Part shown: in pieces, positions 25,393 through 37,600 of the stretch
Layout: each line of letters starts with the position of its first letter
How positions within the stretch are numbered: position 1 is the stretch's first letter
The notes under the pieces: generated by a model
The model's input: only the letters and a program-made list of their open reading frames with translations
Told to the model about the DNA's origin: nothing
Database searches by the model: none
Assembly (NCBI RefSeq): GCF_047511655.1
Contig: NC_133392.1
Location: forward strand, 22,892,001 to 22,956,000
Length of the DNA stretch: 64,000 nucleotides
DNA from: Castor canadensis
Taxonomy: Eukaryota; Chordata; Mammalia; Rodentia; Castoridae
Reading direction: 5' to 3'
Program-made: the position numbers and the translations under genes

Positions 25393-25700
25393 GTTTTGAT
25401 ACACATTGCATTGAATCTGTAGATCATTTTGGATAGTATGGACATTTTAACAATGTTAAATATTTCAAACCATGAACATGGGATTGCTTTCATTTGTATC
25501 ACTTTTTTTGTTTCTTTCATTTTTTTGCAGTTGTACTGGAGATTAACTCAGGACCTTGTGCTTGCCTGTTCCACTTGAACCATGTCCCAGTTATTTGAGT
25601 ACTTTATTTTCTTTTATCTGTTCATTGCAGTCTTCAGTTAACAAGTCTTTCACCCCTTCATTGTTTATTCTTCAATATCTTATTATTTTTCATATTGTTA
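25393..25700 (-). mobile_element. Old L1 ORF2 C-terminal region, - strand, right part
   Basis: Continuation of the copy ending near 25,006: CATTGCATTGAATCTGTAGATC near 25,406 and CCATGAACATGGGATTGC near 25,470 are typical reverse L1 ORF2 stretches. A short ID-like SINE interrupts it at 25,517-25,591. Confidence 0.8.
25517..25591 (-). mobile_element. Short ID-like SINE fragment
   Basis: A reverse ID-like module: TTTTTTGCAG, TACTGGAGATTAACTCAGGACC, then the A-box complement (CCACTTGAACCATG). Partly deleted in the middle. Confidence 0.75.
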
Positions 25701-27591
25701 TAAATGTTATAATCTTCTGAAATTTCTTTTTAGATAGTATTGTAAGAAATACTCTTGAAGTAGTAAGAGACAAAAGATACCTAATCAATAAGGTGAAAAT
25801 AACAACAGACTTCTTAACAGAAATAAATTTAATGAGAGGACTAGATGAACTAATGAAAATTAGGAAAGAATGAAACATGTTGAACTCATAAACCCACAAA
25901 TCCTAAAGTGAAGAAGGGAGAAAGAACAGAATAAACAGCACTCAAAAACAGTGGGAAAAAAGCCAACAAAATTATAAGAATCAATAAATACCTCTCAATA
26001 ATAATTCTAAATGTAAGTGGTCTTAATTCTCTAATTTAAAGATGAAAAGGGACTGATTGGATTAAAAAGAAAAAACAAGATCCAACTGTGGTTGTCTGCA
26101 AGAAACAAATCTCACTGGCAAAGACACACACAGACTGAAAGTGAAAGGATGAAAAATGATATACAAAGCAAAAGAAGGCTAAAGCAAGCAAGAACAATCT
26201 ATACTCACATATGATAAAATAGACTTCAAACCAAAATTAGTCAGAAGATATAAAGAAGGTCACTATATATTAATAAAGTGGGCAATATATCAAGAAGATA
26301 TAACAATTGTGAAGATGCATATAGTAGATGTTGGTACACCCAGTTTAGTAAAACAAACACTACTGAGCCAAAAGGGATGGGTAGTTTCAGATAGAAAAAG
26401 AGTGGGTGATTTTAATTTGCCACTCTGGATAGATCATTCACACAAAAAGTCAACAAACTTCACCAAGTTAAACTGCAGCATAGATTTAAAACACTTAATA
26501 TGCATCACTTCTCAGATTTTTTGCTAAGATCAAGTACTGAGAGACTTAACAGACCTCTATAGAGTATTCTATCCAAACAGCTATGGAGCATATTCTTCTC
26601 AGCAGCCCATGGAACTTTCTCCAAAATAGATCACCTTTTAGGCTATATATCAAATCTTAAGAAATGCAAAAAATTGAAATAATTCTATACCAATTAATAG
26701 AGAATAATGGAATAAAATTTGAAATTAATAGCAAGAGAAACAACAAAAACTATACAAGCACTTGTCAACTAAACATATACTTCTGGATGACCAGTGGACC
26801 ATTGAAGAAATCATAAGGGAAATTCAAAATTTTCCTGAATCAAATGAAAATGAAAACACAATTTACAAGAACCATTCAAATACAGGAAAGGCAGTTCTAA
26901 GTGGTAAGTTTGTAGTTATAAGTGCCCACATTGAAAAAAATCTGAGGTATAGCAAATAAATAGTTCAAGATATTAGTGCTTGGTCCACAATAACTGATAG
27001 AATAACTAGTTGGGCAAGGGTATAGAAGAATTCAATCAATAGAATCAACTGTATATTTATGGAATTCTCTGCCCAATACCTGCAAGAATGCACATTATTT
27101 TTAAATGCTCAGTGGACATATACATAATTGTTCCTTGCTTTGGCCATAACAAACCTCAAATTAATAACATATAGATGTGTCCTCTGATCAGTATAGAATT
27201 AAACAAGAAATCAGTAATGGAACAATGACATGAAAAATTCCCCAATCATTAGACACTAAATAACCCACATTAAAGTTATCCATGAGTCAAAGAGGAAGGC
27301 AAAGCAGTATTTTAAAAATAATGTTGAATTGGAAAAAAATAAAAATACAACATATCAAAACTACACCTATAGCAATGCTGAGTACAAAATTTATAACAGT
27401 AAATCCATATATTAGAAAAGAGAGAAAGTCAGAAATTTGCAATCTAAACTGTCTCTCTAATCTAGAAATAAATCAAAGTAGACAAAATAAAAAATGACTA
27501 AAATTATATACAATATTAAATGAAGATTTGCTTCTCTAAAAATATTAAAAAATTAAGAAAACTTTAGCAAGACTGACAAAAAAGATACACT

Positions 27592-27628
27592 AAATATATA
27601 TATTTATATATATATATAATATATATAA
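27592..27628 (+). repeat. AT-rich simple repeat
   Basis: Alternating TA tract with small interruptions within old L1 sequence. Confidence 0.9.
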
Positions 27629-28074
27629 TCAGTATTGGAAATGAAATATGTCAAAGCCTTTCAAGTAATGGTGTTAGAGCCATTGAACATAAACCAAGTA
27701 ATAAAACAATTTCAACCTCAGTCTAACACCTTATATAAAAATTAATTTAAAATATATCACAGATTTAAATGCAAAATGATAATATTTGCAAATGACAAGA
27801 CTATTTTGGGTACCTACAGAGTTCTTAAATTTAACAACAAAAGCATCATCTTTTGGGGTAAAGAAGCAATAAATTGGATTTTCACAAAAGTAGTTTTTTT
27901 TCTGTGAAAGACCTTGTAAGAGGGTGACAGAGTAGGAGAAAATATTTGAAAACCATGTATCTAATTGAGAACTAGTATCTAAAATATATAAAGAACCCCA
28001 AAGAAAAGCTCAATAGTGAAAAATTCAGACAATTTAAGCAGAATATGTACGAGTGAAGTTGTAATTCAATTCAC

Positions 28075-28130
28075 TGGATAGATAGATAGATGACAGAGAG
28101 AGAGAGAGAGAGAGACAGATAGATAGATAA
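28075..28130 (+). repeat. GATA/GAGA compound microsatellite
   Basis: Runs of GATA flank a central (GA)n block, forming a compound tetra-/dinucleotide repeat inside old L1 sequence. Confidence 0.95.
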
Positions 28131-28849
28131 AAGGATTTCAAAACTGTTTAATGTTGTCAGTCATTAGGGAACTCCAAATATAAACCTCAAGGTGGCATCA
28201 TAGTGCATGTATCATAATGGCCAAAATTAAAAATAGTGACAATACCAAATTCTGGCAAGGGCTGAGGAGAACTGAATTATATTGCTAAATGAGCTTAACA
28301 ACCTAAATATATTTCCAGAGAAATACGCTGAATGAAAAAAGTCAGTCCCAAGAGGTTACGTACTTTATGATTTCCTTTCTACAATATTCTTGAAATAACA
28401 AAATAATACAAATAAAAAAAAGTTAGTATTTTTACTAGGAATTAATAAAGGTGTGAGGTGTGTAACAAAGGGCAACTTGACTCAGGTACACATTGTGAAA
28501 TGATTAAAGTAGTTTATTTAGCATACACATTGCCTCTCTGCAGTGAGAATATTACAAATCAATTCTCATAGCAATATTGAAATAAACAGTACAGTTTTAT
28601 TAAATATAGCCAGGAGTCTCAAAACACAAAAAAAGCAAAACAAAAACAAATAAATAAAATATTTTTTAAAGAGTAGTAAATAAAAATTTGAGGTGACAAA
28701 ATGTTCTGTATCTTGACCTTATTAATGTCTATATCCTGCCAAGTCTGATGCCTTGGGGAAAATTGGCCAAAGAATATATGGAAATTGTTGGTGTTATTTC
28801 TTACAATTACTGTGAAACTATAATTATGTCAAAATAAAAGCTTTTACTT

Positions 28850-30667
28850 TTAGGAAAAGAAAAAAATGGCCAATAGAAAAAGGCTATATATTTCTTTAAA
28901 AGACACAATCAAGAAAGATTGAAAGTAAAAGATAGAAAATAAATATGTTACAAAAAATTTTAAAATAAGCAGAGCTAGATTAATACACAAAGTCAATTTG
29001 AAGGCAAGAAATAATACTAGAGACTGACAGGAGTATTTCATAATGATAAAAGTGGACTTTTGATGTTCATACGATGATCCTAAATGTAAATGGAAGTGAT
29101 AATATGTCTTCAAAATATCTACAAGAACTGATTAAAATTCAAAAAGAACCACATAACTATAGCTGGAAAATTTGATGTACATCTTTTAGTAACTAAAATT
29201 TAAGCATAAAATTTACTAAAATCATGGAACATTTAAACACTATGCTTGATGAAATGAACATAAACAGAACAGTAGCTGTAAGTATTGCATAATATATATT
29301 TCTTCATATGTGCTTAGCACATTTACCAATATTCATCATAGAAGAAGTCATTAAGCTCATTTCAATACATCTCAAATAATTAAAATCATATAGCATTTTT
29401 TCTGATTGCAATGGAAACAATCTAGAAATTAATTAAAAAGTACTTAGAAAGTTCACAAACTTAAAAATTAAATATAATACTTGTTACAAGTTCACAAATC
29501 AAAGAATTTAAAATTGACCAATAAAAATGAGATAAATAAAAAACTATCAAATCCAGAATCAAAAAAGATGTAATTCTAGGCTTAATTTACAGCAAAAAGA
29601 TGAGGAGAATGAAACAACATATATTAATAGATTTCAAAATTGACATGAAATGAATAAATTATTTGAAAACATATGATTAAGAGGAATATAAAATAAATGG
29701 ACACCTAAATAGATTAATATACATTAAAGAAATTGTGTATGTAAATAATATTTCCCATAGTGTAAATTATGGAAAAGGTGACTTCTGGGGTGATTTCCTC
29801 CAAATGGAAGAGAAAGAAATAACACTAACATTACATGAACTCCTTGAAAATATAAAGAAAGTAGAAACCTGTACAAAATTGTTTTATAAAGCCAATATAA
29901 CCTTGATTTCAAAATATGGTAAAGATACTATATCAAGAAAAATTAAAGTCAAAACATGATTATATTTGCAAAAGTCCAAAATACAACATAAGCAGATTCC
30001 CCAACATAATAGAATAATGAATTTGCTTAAGTGCAGTTTTTTCCAGGAATGCAAGATTAACTTAGCATTCAATAATCAATTAATATTAACAGAGTAAAGG
30101 GGGAAAATAGATGACCATCTTGAAAGATGTGGAAAAAGCAAAAAATGAAATTCAAAATCTTTTCATATATTTTAAAAGTCAAGAAATTAAGAATAAAAGA
30201 AAATTGATTAATATGATAAAGTCATTTTCAAAAGAATTCCCAGTGAGCAACAGACTTTATGGTGAAGTAATGAAAATTTACACCCATTTTGTTAGTTCAT
30301 TCCCACCATACAACATTGTACATTATATTGTTCTATCTATACAAATAATAAGCAACCAATCACTCAATAAAAGATCAATACATTGAGAAAAAGTGAAATT
30401 TAATTTACCCATGATATCATTAGGTACATAGAAATTCAGAAAAAGTTGGAAAAAACAAATAAAATTATTTTGTAAAGTGATTAGATACCAAATCAATGTA
30501 AAGTTAAAGAATAGGTTTATTGAAAGTTATGCAGCATTTCCACATTGAAAAATAATAAATATCACTGAAAGAAACTAAAGATCAAAATAAATGCAGAAAA
30601 ATATATATTTGTGGATGGGAGGAAGTAATATTTGGATGTTAATTTTCTCCTACTTTATATGTAGCAC
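28850..30667 (+). mobile_element. Old L1 ORF2, left part, split by the outer L1
   Basis: A diverged + strand L1 with endonuclease-region traces at about 29,030-29,190, followed by RT-region traces. The frame at 29,735-29,959 contains a match to the conserved block preceding the RT core (LFYKANITLISKYGKDTISRK). DNA at 30,000-30,170 resembles the GWFN...INRTKDKNH...KAFDKI region. Many stops and frameshifts. It runs into the outer L1 duplication at 30,668 and continues at 41,937. Confidence 0.75.
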
Positions 30668-30685
30668 AATTCCAGTATTTTTTGA
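30668..30685. repeat. Outer L1 target-site duplication, left copy
   Basis: AATTCCAGTATTTTTTGA here matches 15 of 18 positions of AATTCCAACATTTTTAGA at 41,919-41,936. Two of the three mismatches are transitions, as expected for an old duplication. Both copies abut old + strand L1 sequence. Confidence 0.85.
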
Positions 30686-31172
30686 CTATTTAGCACTTTA
30701 TTTCTTTCTTTCTTTATTCATTTATTCACATGTGCATTCATTGTTTGGGTCATTTCTCCCCCCTGCCTCCCTCCCCAACCTCCTCCCTTCCCCCCACCTC
30801 AGTTCCAGGCAGGTCCTGTTCTGCCTTTATCACTAATTTTGTTGAAGAAAAGACTTAAGCATAATAAGGAAGACCAAGTGTTTTTGCTAGTTGAGTTAAG
30901 GATAGCTATACAGAAATATTCCTAGCATTGCTTTCGTGTACACATGTGTTACGACCCAAGTTGATTCATCTCTAACTGATCTTTACACTAGTTCCTGATC
31001 CCCTTCTCATGATAATCTCTGTTGCTTTAAGGTTTCTGTATTAGTTCCTCTGGAGTGAGGACAACAAACGCTTTCATGTTTTGGGTTTTCTACCTATTCT
31101 TATATCTCCCATTTGTGCTCTCCCCTTGTCATGTGATCCAAGTCCAACCACATTGCTGCATTTGCCCTAGAT

Positions 31173-33792
31173 CTAAAGTCCACATATAAGGGAGAACATG
31201 CAATTTTTGGTCTTCTGAGCCTGGCTGACCTTGCTCAGAATGATGTTCTCAAGATCCATCCATTTACCTGCAAATGATAAGATTTCATTCTTCTGCATGG
31301 CTGAGTAAAATTCCATTGTGTACAAGTACCACATTTTCTTGATCCATTCGTCAATAGTGGGGCATCTTGGTTGTCTATAACTTGGCTATTGTGAATAGCG
31401 CTCCAATAAACATGGGTGTGCAGGTGCCTCTGGAGAAACTGTGTTGCATTCCTTTGGGTATATCCCCAGGAGTGGGATGGCTGGATCATATGGCAGGGCT
31501 ATATTTAGATTTCTAAGAAGTCTCCAAATCTTTTTCCAGAGTGGTTGCACCAGCAGTGGACTACGGTTCCTTTTTCCCCACATCCTCACCAACACATGTT
31601 GTTGGTGGTGTTTTGATGATGGCTATTCTAACAGGGATGAGGTGGAATCTTTGTGAGGGTTTTAATTTGCATTTCCTTTATGGCTAGAGATGGTGAGCAT
31701 TTTTTCATGTGCTTTTTGTCCATTTGAATTTCTTCTTTTGAGAAAGTTCTGTTTAGTTCAGTTGCCCATTTCTTAATTGGTTCATTGATTTTAGGAGAGT
31801 TTAGTTTCTTAAGTTCCCTGTATATTCTGGTTATCAGTCCCTTGTCTGATGTATGGCTGGCAAATATTTTCTCCCACTCTGTGGGTGTTCTCTTCAGTTT
31901 AGAGACCATTTCTTTTGATGAACAGAAGCTTTTTAATTTTATGAAGTCCCATTTGTCCATCCTTTCTCTTAGTTGCTGGGCTGCTGGGGTTGTATTGATG
32001 AAGTCTTTGCCTATGCCTATTAGTTCCAGAGTGTTTCCTGCTCCTTCCTGGAGTAACTTCAGAATTTCAGGTGTGATATTTAGATCCTTGATTCATTTTG
32101 AGTTGACACTGGTACAGGTAATTAACATGGATCTAGTTTCAGTTTCCTGCAGACAAGTAACCACTTCTCCCAGCAACATTTGTTGAAGAGGCTATCTTTT
32201 CTCCATCGTATATTTTTGGCAACTTTGTCAAAAATGAGGTGGATATAGTTGTGTGGATTCATATCCTGGTCCTCTATTCTGTTCCATTGGTCTTCATGTC
32301 TGTTTTTGTGCCAGTACCGTGCTGTTTTTATTGCTATTGCTTTGTAATATTTTTTGAAGTCAGGTATTGTGATACCTCCAGCATTGCTCTTTTTGCTGAG
32401 TATTTTTTCACAGTCTCTTGTGTTTCCAAATGAACTTTAGGATAGATTTTTCCATCTCTGTGATGAAAGTCATTGGATTTTGATGGGAATTGCATTAAAC
32501 ATGTAGATCGCTTTTTTACTATGCTTATTCTAACAATCCATGAGCATGGGAGATATTTCCATCTTCTGTAGTCTTCCTTAATTTCTTTCTTCGGGAGTTT
32601 GTAATGTTCCTTGTAGAGGTCATTCATGTACATTGCTAAATTTACTCCTAGGTATTTGATTTTTTTTTAAGCTATTGTTAGTGTAATTGTTTCCATATAT
32701 TCCTTCTCAGTTTGGTCATTGTTGGTGTATAGAAAAGCTAATGATTTTTGTAGGTTGATTTTGTATCCTGCCACCTGACTGTAGCTGTTTATGATGTCTA
32801 AGAGTTTTTGGGTAGAGCTTTTTGGCTCTTTAAGGTATAGGATCATATCATCTGCAAAAAAGGATATTTTTGACAGTTTCTTTACCTATTTGTATTCCTT
32901 TTATTTCTTCTTCTTGCCTAATTGCTATGGCTAGAAATTCCAGTACTATGCTGAATAGGAGTGGGGATAGTGGGCACCCTTGTCTTGGTCCTGATTTTAG
33001 GGAGAATGGTTTCAGTTTTTCACCATTAAGTATGATGTTGACTGTAGGTTTGTCATATATAGCATTTACAATGTTGAGGTACATTCCTTCTATTCCTAGT
33101 TTTCTTAGATCTTTTATCATGAAGTGGTGTTGGATCTGGTCGAAGGCTTTTTCTTCATCTATTAAGATGATCAAGTGGTTTTTGTCTTTGCTTCTATTGA
33201 TGTGCTGTTTTACATTTATAGATTTGTGCATGTTGAACCACCCACCCTGTATCCCTGGGATGAAGCCAACTTGGTCATGGTGTATGATCTTTCTGATGTG
33301 TTGTTGGATTTGGTTTGCCATTATTTTATTAAGTATTTTTGCATTGATATTCATTAAGGAAAGTGGCCTATAATTCTCCATTTTGGAGGTGTCTTTGTCT
33401 CGTTTGGGGATGACAGTAATATTTGCTTCATAAAATGAATTAGACAGTGTTCCTTTCCTTTCTATTCTGTGGAACAGTTTAAGGAGAGTTGGTATTAGTT
33501 CTTCTTTAAAGGTCTGATAGATTTCAGCAGAAAATCCATCAGGTCCTGGACTTTTCTTTTTTGGAAGACTCTTGAATGCTGCTTCAATTTCTTTTTGTAT
33601 TATAGATCTATTCAGGTGATTAATGTCCTCTTGGTTCAGTTTTGGGTGGTTGTAAGTTTCTAGAAATCTGTCCATTTCTTCAATATTTTCAAATTTATTA
33701 GAATATAGGTTCTCATAGTAGACTCTGATGGGGGAATTTAGTCCATTAACATTCAGTATTAGTGTTGATAAGTACGTGGTGATCCCTGTCAT
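31173..33792 (-). pseudogene. Outer L1 ORF2 remnant, endonuclease deleted, RT frameshifted
   Basis: ORF2 normally encodes endonuclease, reverse transcriptase and a C-terminal Cys-rich segment. This copy starts with the normal ORF2 N-terminus (MTGITTYLS) at 33,792. After about 23 codons it jumps in frame to the residues just before the RT domain (ENLYSNKFE), so nearly the whole endonuclease is gone. A 314-codon frame then carries RT blocks including KSPGPDGF and [11 protein letters not shown], and breaks at 32,848 just before the FADD catalytic motif. The nearby inner copy shows that one extra A there causes the frameshift. Fragments continue to a TAG at 31,173-31,175. The element cannot make active RT. 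Confidence 0.9.
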
Positions 33793-33898
33793 GTAGTTGT
33801 CTTTGTTGATTAAGGGTTTGATTGTATGCAGCTTGAATCAGTGTTACTCTTTACTTTCTTGCCTTTTCTTCAACTGTGGATTTGGTATTGCCTGCCCT

Positions 33899-34479
33899 TT
33901 AATGATTTTGTTTGCTTTCATATCCTGTGTGCAGAATTCCTCGGAGAATCTTTTGTAGTGGTGTCTTGGTGGTCATATATTGTTTTAGTTTCTGCTTATC
34001 ATGGAAGACTTTTATTGTTCCATCTATTTTGAATGATAGTTTTGCTGGATAGAGTATCCTAGGATTGAAGTTATTTTCATTCAGTGCTTGGAAGACCTCA
34101 CTCCATGCTCTTTTTGTTTTTAATATTTCTGTTGAGAAGTCTGCTGTGATTTTGATGGGTTTACCTTGGTATGTTATTTGTTTTTTCTCTCTTACAGCCT
34201 TCAGTATTCTTTCTCTAGTCTCTGTACTTGTTGTTTTAATGATAATATGTCGTGGGGTAGTTCTATTTTGGTCAAGTCTGTCCGGTGTTCTGGAGGCTTC
34301 CTGTACCTGAATGGGCATATTTTTCTCTAGATTTGGGAAGATTTCTGTTACTATTTTGTTGAATATGCTATGCATTCCTTTTGCTTGCACCTCTTCTCCT
34401 TCTTCGATGCCCATGATTCTCAGGTTTGGTCTTTTGATGGAGTCAGTGAGTTCTTGCATTTTCTTTTCACAGGTCTTGA
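33899..34479 (-). pseudogene. Outer L1 ORF1 C-terminal part
   Basis: The frame from about 34,459 to a TAA at 33,899-33,901 encodes the RNA-recognition and C-terminal domains of L1 ORF1p, the RNA-binding chaperone of the L1 particle. Recognisable segments include KRPNLRIMGIEEGEE, RTTPRHIIIK and AWSEVFQALNENNFNPRILY. The upstream half of the same ORF1 lies at 40,445-41,034, beyond the inner L1. Codons are largely intact across this part. Confidence 0.88.
34463..34479. repeat. Inner L1 target-site duplication, left copy
   Basis: CTTTTCACAGGTCTTGA, identical to 40,444-40,460. It is part of outer L1 ORF1. The first C is ambiguous because it could be the last base of the inner L1, so the duplication is 16 or 17 bp. 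Confidence 0.92.
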
Positions 34480-34656
34480 AAAGGTCTCCTATTGGCCTCC
34501 GTTACTTTTAAGGTTTCTGCTTTAGTTTCTCTGCATTGAGGGCAACAAATGCTAGCTAATTTTTTAGATGTCTTACCTATCCTCACCCCTCCCTTGTGTG
34601 CTCTCACTTTTATCATGTGCTCATAGTCCAATCCCCTTGTTGTGTTTGCCCTTGAT

Positions 34657-37600
34657 CTAATGTCCACATATGAGGGAGAACATACGATTTTTGGTCTTTT
34701 GGGCCAGGCTAACCTTACTCAGAATGATGTTCTCCAATTCCATCCATTTACCAGAGAATGATAACATTTCATTCTTCTTCATGGCTGCATAAAATTCCAC
34801 ATTTTCTTGATCCACTCATCAGTAGTGGGGCATCTTGGCTGATTTCCATAACTTGGCTATTGTGAATAGTGCCACAATAAACATGGGTGTGCAGGTGCCT
34901 CTGGAGTAACCTGTGTCACAGTCTTTTGGGTATATCCCCAAGAGTGGTATTGCTGGATCAAATGGCAGATCAATGTTTAGCTTTTTAAGTAGCCTCTAAA
35001 TTGTTTTTTAGAGTGGTTGTACTAGTTTACATTCCCACCAACAGTGTAAGAGGGTTCCTTTTTCCCTGCATTCTCACCAGCACCTGTTGTTGTTGGTGTT
35101 GCTAATGACGGCTATTCTAACAGGGGTGAGGTGGAATCTTAGCGTGGTTTTAATTTGCATTTCCCTTATTGCTAGAGATGGTGAGCATTTTTTCATGTGT
35201 TTTTTGGCCATTTGAATTTCTTCTTTTGAGAAAGTTCTGTTTAGTTCACTTGTGCATTTCTTTATTGGTTCATTAGTTTTGGGAGAATTTAGTTTTTCAA
35301 CTTCCCTATATATTCTGGTTATCAGTCCTTTGTCTGATGTGTAGCTGGCAAATATTTTATCCCACTCTATGGGTGTTCTCTTCAGTTTAGAGACCATTTC
35401 TTTTGATGAGCAGAAGCTTTTTAGTTTTATGAGGTCCCATTTGTCTATGCTATCTCTTAGTTGCTGTGCTGCTGGGGTTCCATTGAGGAAGTTCTTACCT
35501 ATACCTACTAATTCCAGAGTATTTCCTACACTTTCCTGTATCAACTTTAGAGTTTGTGGTCTGATATTAAGATCCTTGATCCACTTTGAGTTAATACTGG
35601 TGTAGGGTGATATACATGGATCTAGTTTCAGTTTTTTGCAGACTGCTAATTAGTTTTCTCAGCAGTTTTTGTTGAACAGGCTGCTATTTCTCCATCATAT
35701 ATTTTTAGCTCCTTTGTCAAAGACAAGTTGGTTGTAGTTGTGTGGCTTCATATCTGGGTCCTCTATTCTGTTCCACTGGTTTTCATGTCTGTTTTTGTGC
35801 CAGTACCATGCTGTTTTTATCGTTATTGCTTTGTAATATAGTTTGAAGTCAGGTATTGTGATACCTCCAGCATTGTTCTTTTGACTGAGTATTGCCTTGC
35901 CTATTCATGGCCTCTTGTGTTTCCATATAAACTTCACAGTAAATTTTTCAATCTGTTGAATGAACGTCATTGGAATTTTGATGGGAATTGCATTAAACAT
36001 GTAGATTATTTTTGGGAGTATAGACATTTTTACTATGCTGATTCTACCACTCCATGAGCATGGGAGATCTCTCCATTTTCTATAGTCTTCCTCAATCTAT
36101 TTCTTCAGAAGTTTATAGTTTTCTTGTAGAGGTCATTCACATCTTTTCTTAGGTTTACACCTAGGTATTTGATTTTTTTTTTTGAGGCTATTATAAATGG
36201 AATTGTTTTCATACATTCTTTTTCAGTTTGCTCATTATTAGTGTATAGAAATGCTAATGATTTTTCTATGTTGATTTTATATCCTGCTACCTTGCTGTAG
36301 CTGTTGATGGTGTCTAGAAGCTTCTGAGTAGAGTTTTTTGGGTCTTTAAGGTATAGGATCATGTCGTCTGCAAATAGGGATATTTTGACGGTTTTTTTGC
36401 CTATTTGTATTCCTTTTATTCCTTCTTCTTGCCTAATTGCTCTGGCTAGAAATTCCAGTACTATGCTGAATAGGAGTGGGGATAGTGGGCATCCTTGTCT
36501 GGTTCCTGATTTTAGAGTGAATGGTTTCAGTTTTTCTCCATTAAGTATAATGCTGGCTGTAGGTTTGTCATATATAGATTTTATAATGTTGAGGTACTTT
36601 CCTTCTATTCCTAGTTTTCTTAGAGATTTTATCATGAAATGGTGATGGATCTTATCAAAGGCTTTTCCTGCATCTCTTGAGATGATCAAGTGGTTTTTGT
36701 CTTTGCTTCTGTTGATGTGGTTTATTACGTTTATTGATTTTCGTATGTTGAACCACCCCTGCATTCCTGGGATGAAGCTTACTTGGTCGTGGTGAATAAT
36801 CTTTTTGGTGTGTTGCTGAATTCGGTTTGCCATTATTTTGTTGAGGATTTTTGCATCGATGTTCATTAAGGAGATTGGCCTATAGTTCACCTTTTTGGAG
36901 GTGTCTTTGCCTGGTTTTGGGATAAGTGTAATACTGGCTTCATAAAATGTGTTTGGCAGTTTTCCTTCCCTTTCTATTTTGTGGAACAGTTTAAGGAGGG
37001 TTGCTGTCAGTTCTTCTTCAAAGGTCTGATAGAATTCAGCAGAGAATCCATCAGGTCCTGGACTTTTCTTTTCGGGGAGACTCTTGATTGCTGCTTCAAT
37101 TTCATTTTGTGTTATAGATCTATTCAGGTAAGTAATTTCCTCTTGGTTCAGCTTTGGATGATCATATGTATCTAGAAATCTGTCTATTTCTTTAAGATTT
37201 TCAAATTTATTTGAATATAAGTTCTCAAAGTAGTCTCTGATGATTTCCTGGACTTCCATGGTGTTTGTTGTTATCTCCCTGTTTGCATTCCTGATTCTAC
37301 TAATTTGGGTTTTTTCTCTCTTCATTTTGGTCAGGTTTGCCAGGGATCTATCGATCTCATTTATTTTTTCAAAGAACCAACTTTTTGTTTCATTAATGCT
37401 TTGTATGTTTTTTTTGGTTTCTATTTCGTTGATTTCAGCTCTTATTTTTATTATTTCTCTCTTTCTATTTGTTTTGGGATTTGCTTGTTCTTGTTTTTCT
37501 AGGAGTTTGAGATGTATCATTAGGTCATTGATTTGGGATCTTTCAGTCTTTTTAATATATGCACTCATGGCTATAAACTTTCCTCTCAGGACTGCCTTTA

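Larger units (their letters stand above)
25720..28845 (+). mobile_element. Old L1 (ORF2 to 3'UTR), + strand
   Basis: A decayed + strand L1. DNA at 25,990-26,110 matches the ORF2 start region (LNV-GLNS...DWIKK...QDPT...CLQET type). Traces at 26,230-26,460 match the endonuclease region (IVGDFN-like). The segment at 28,330-28,460 and the CTGTATCTTGACC stretch near 28,706 resemble the 3'UTR of mammal-wide L1M/L1ME families. Frequent stops. No recent mobility. Confidence 0.7.
30686..34479 (-). mobile_element. Outer L1, 3' half (3'UTR, deleted ORF2, ORF1 C-terminus)
   Basis: Reading on the - strand, this is the 3' portion of an L1: a C-terminal ORF1 block, an ORF2 with a large internal deletion, and a roughly 0.46-kb 3'UTR from about 31,172 down to a T-rich stretch at 30,696-30,722 (the poly(A) tail seen in reverse). 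It is cut off at 34,479 inside ORF1 by a second L1. Its 5' half resumes at 40,445. An 18-bp target-site duplication with three mismatches flanks the whole element at 30,668-30,685 and 41,919-41,936. It is not competent: internal deletion, frameshifts and interruption. Confidence 0.93.

Noticed and set aside
32870..33373. Open frame of 167 codons on + across the L1 block, and similar + frames at 31,785-32,186 and 37,240-37,623
   Set aside because: They are the reverse complement of L1 ORF2, with hydrophobic Phe/Ser/Leu-rich peptides typical of antisense L1.
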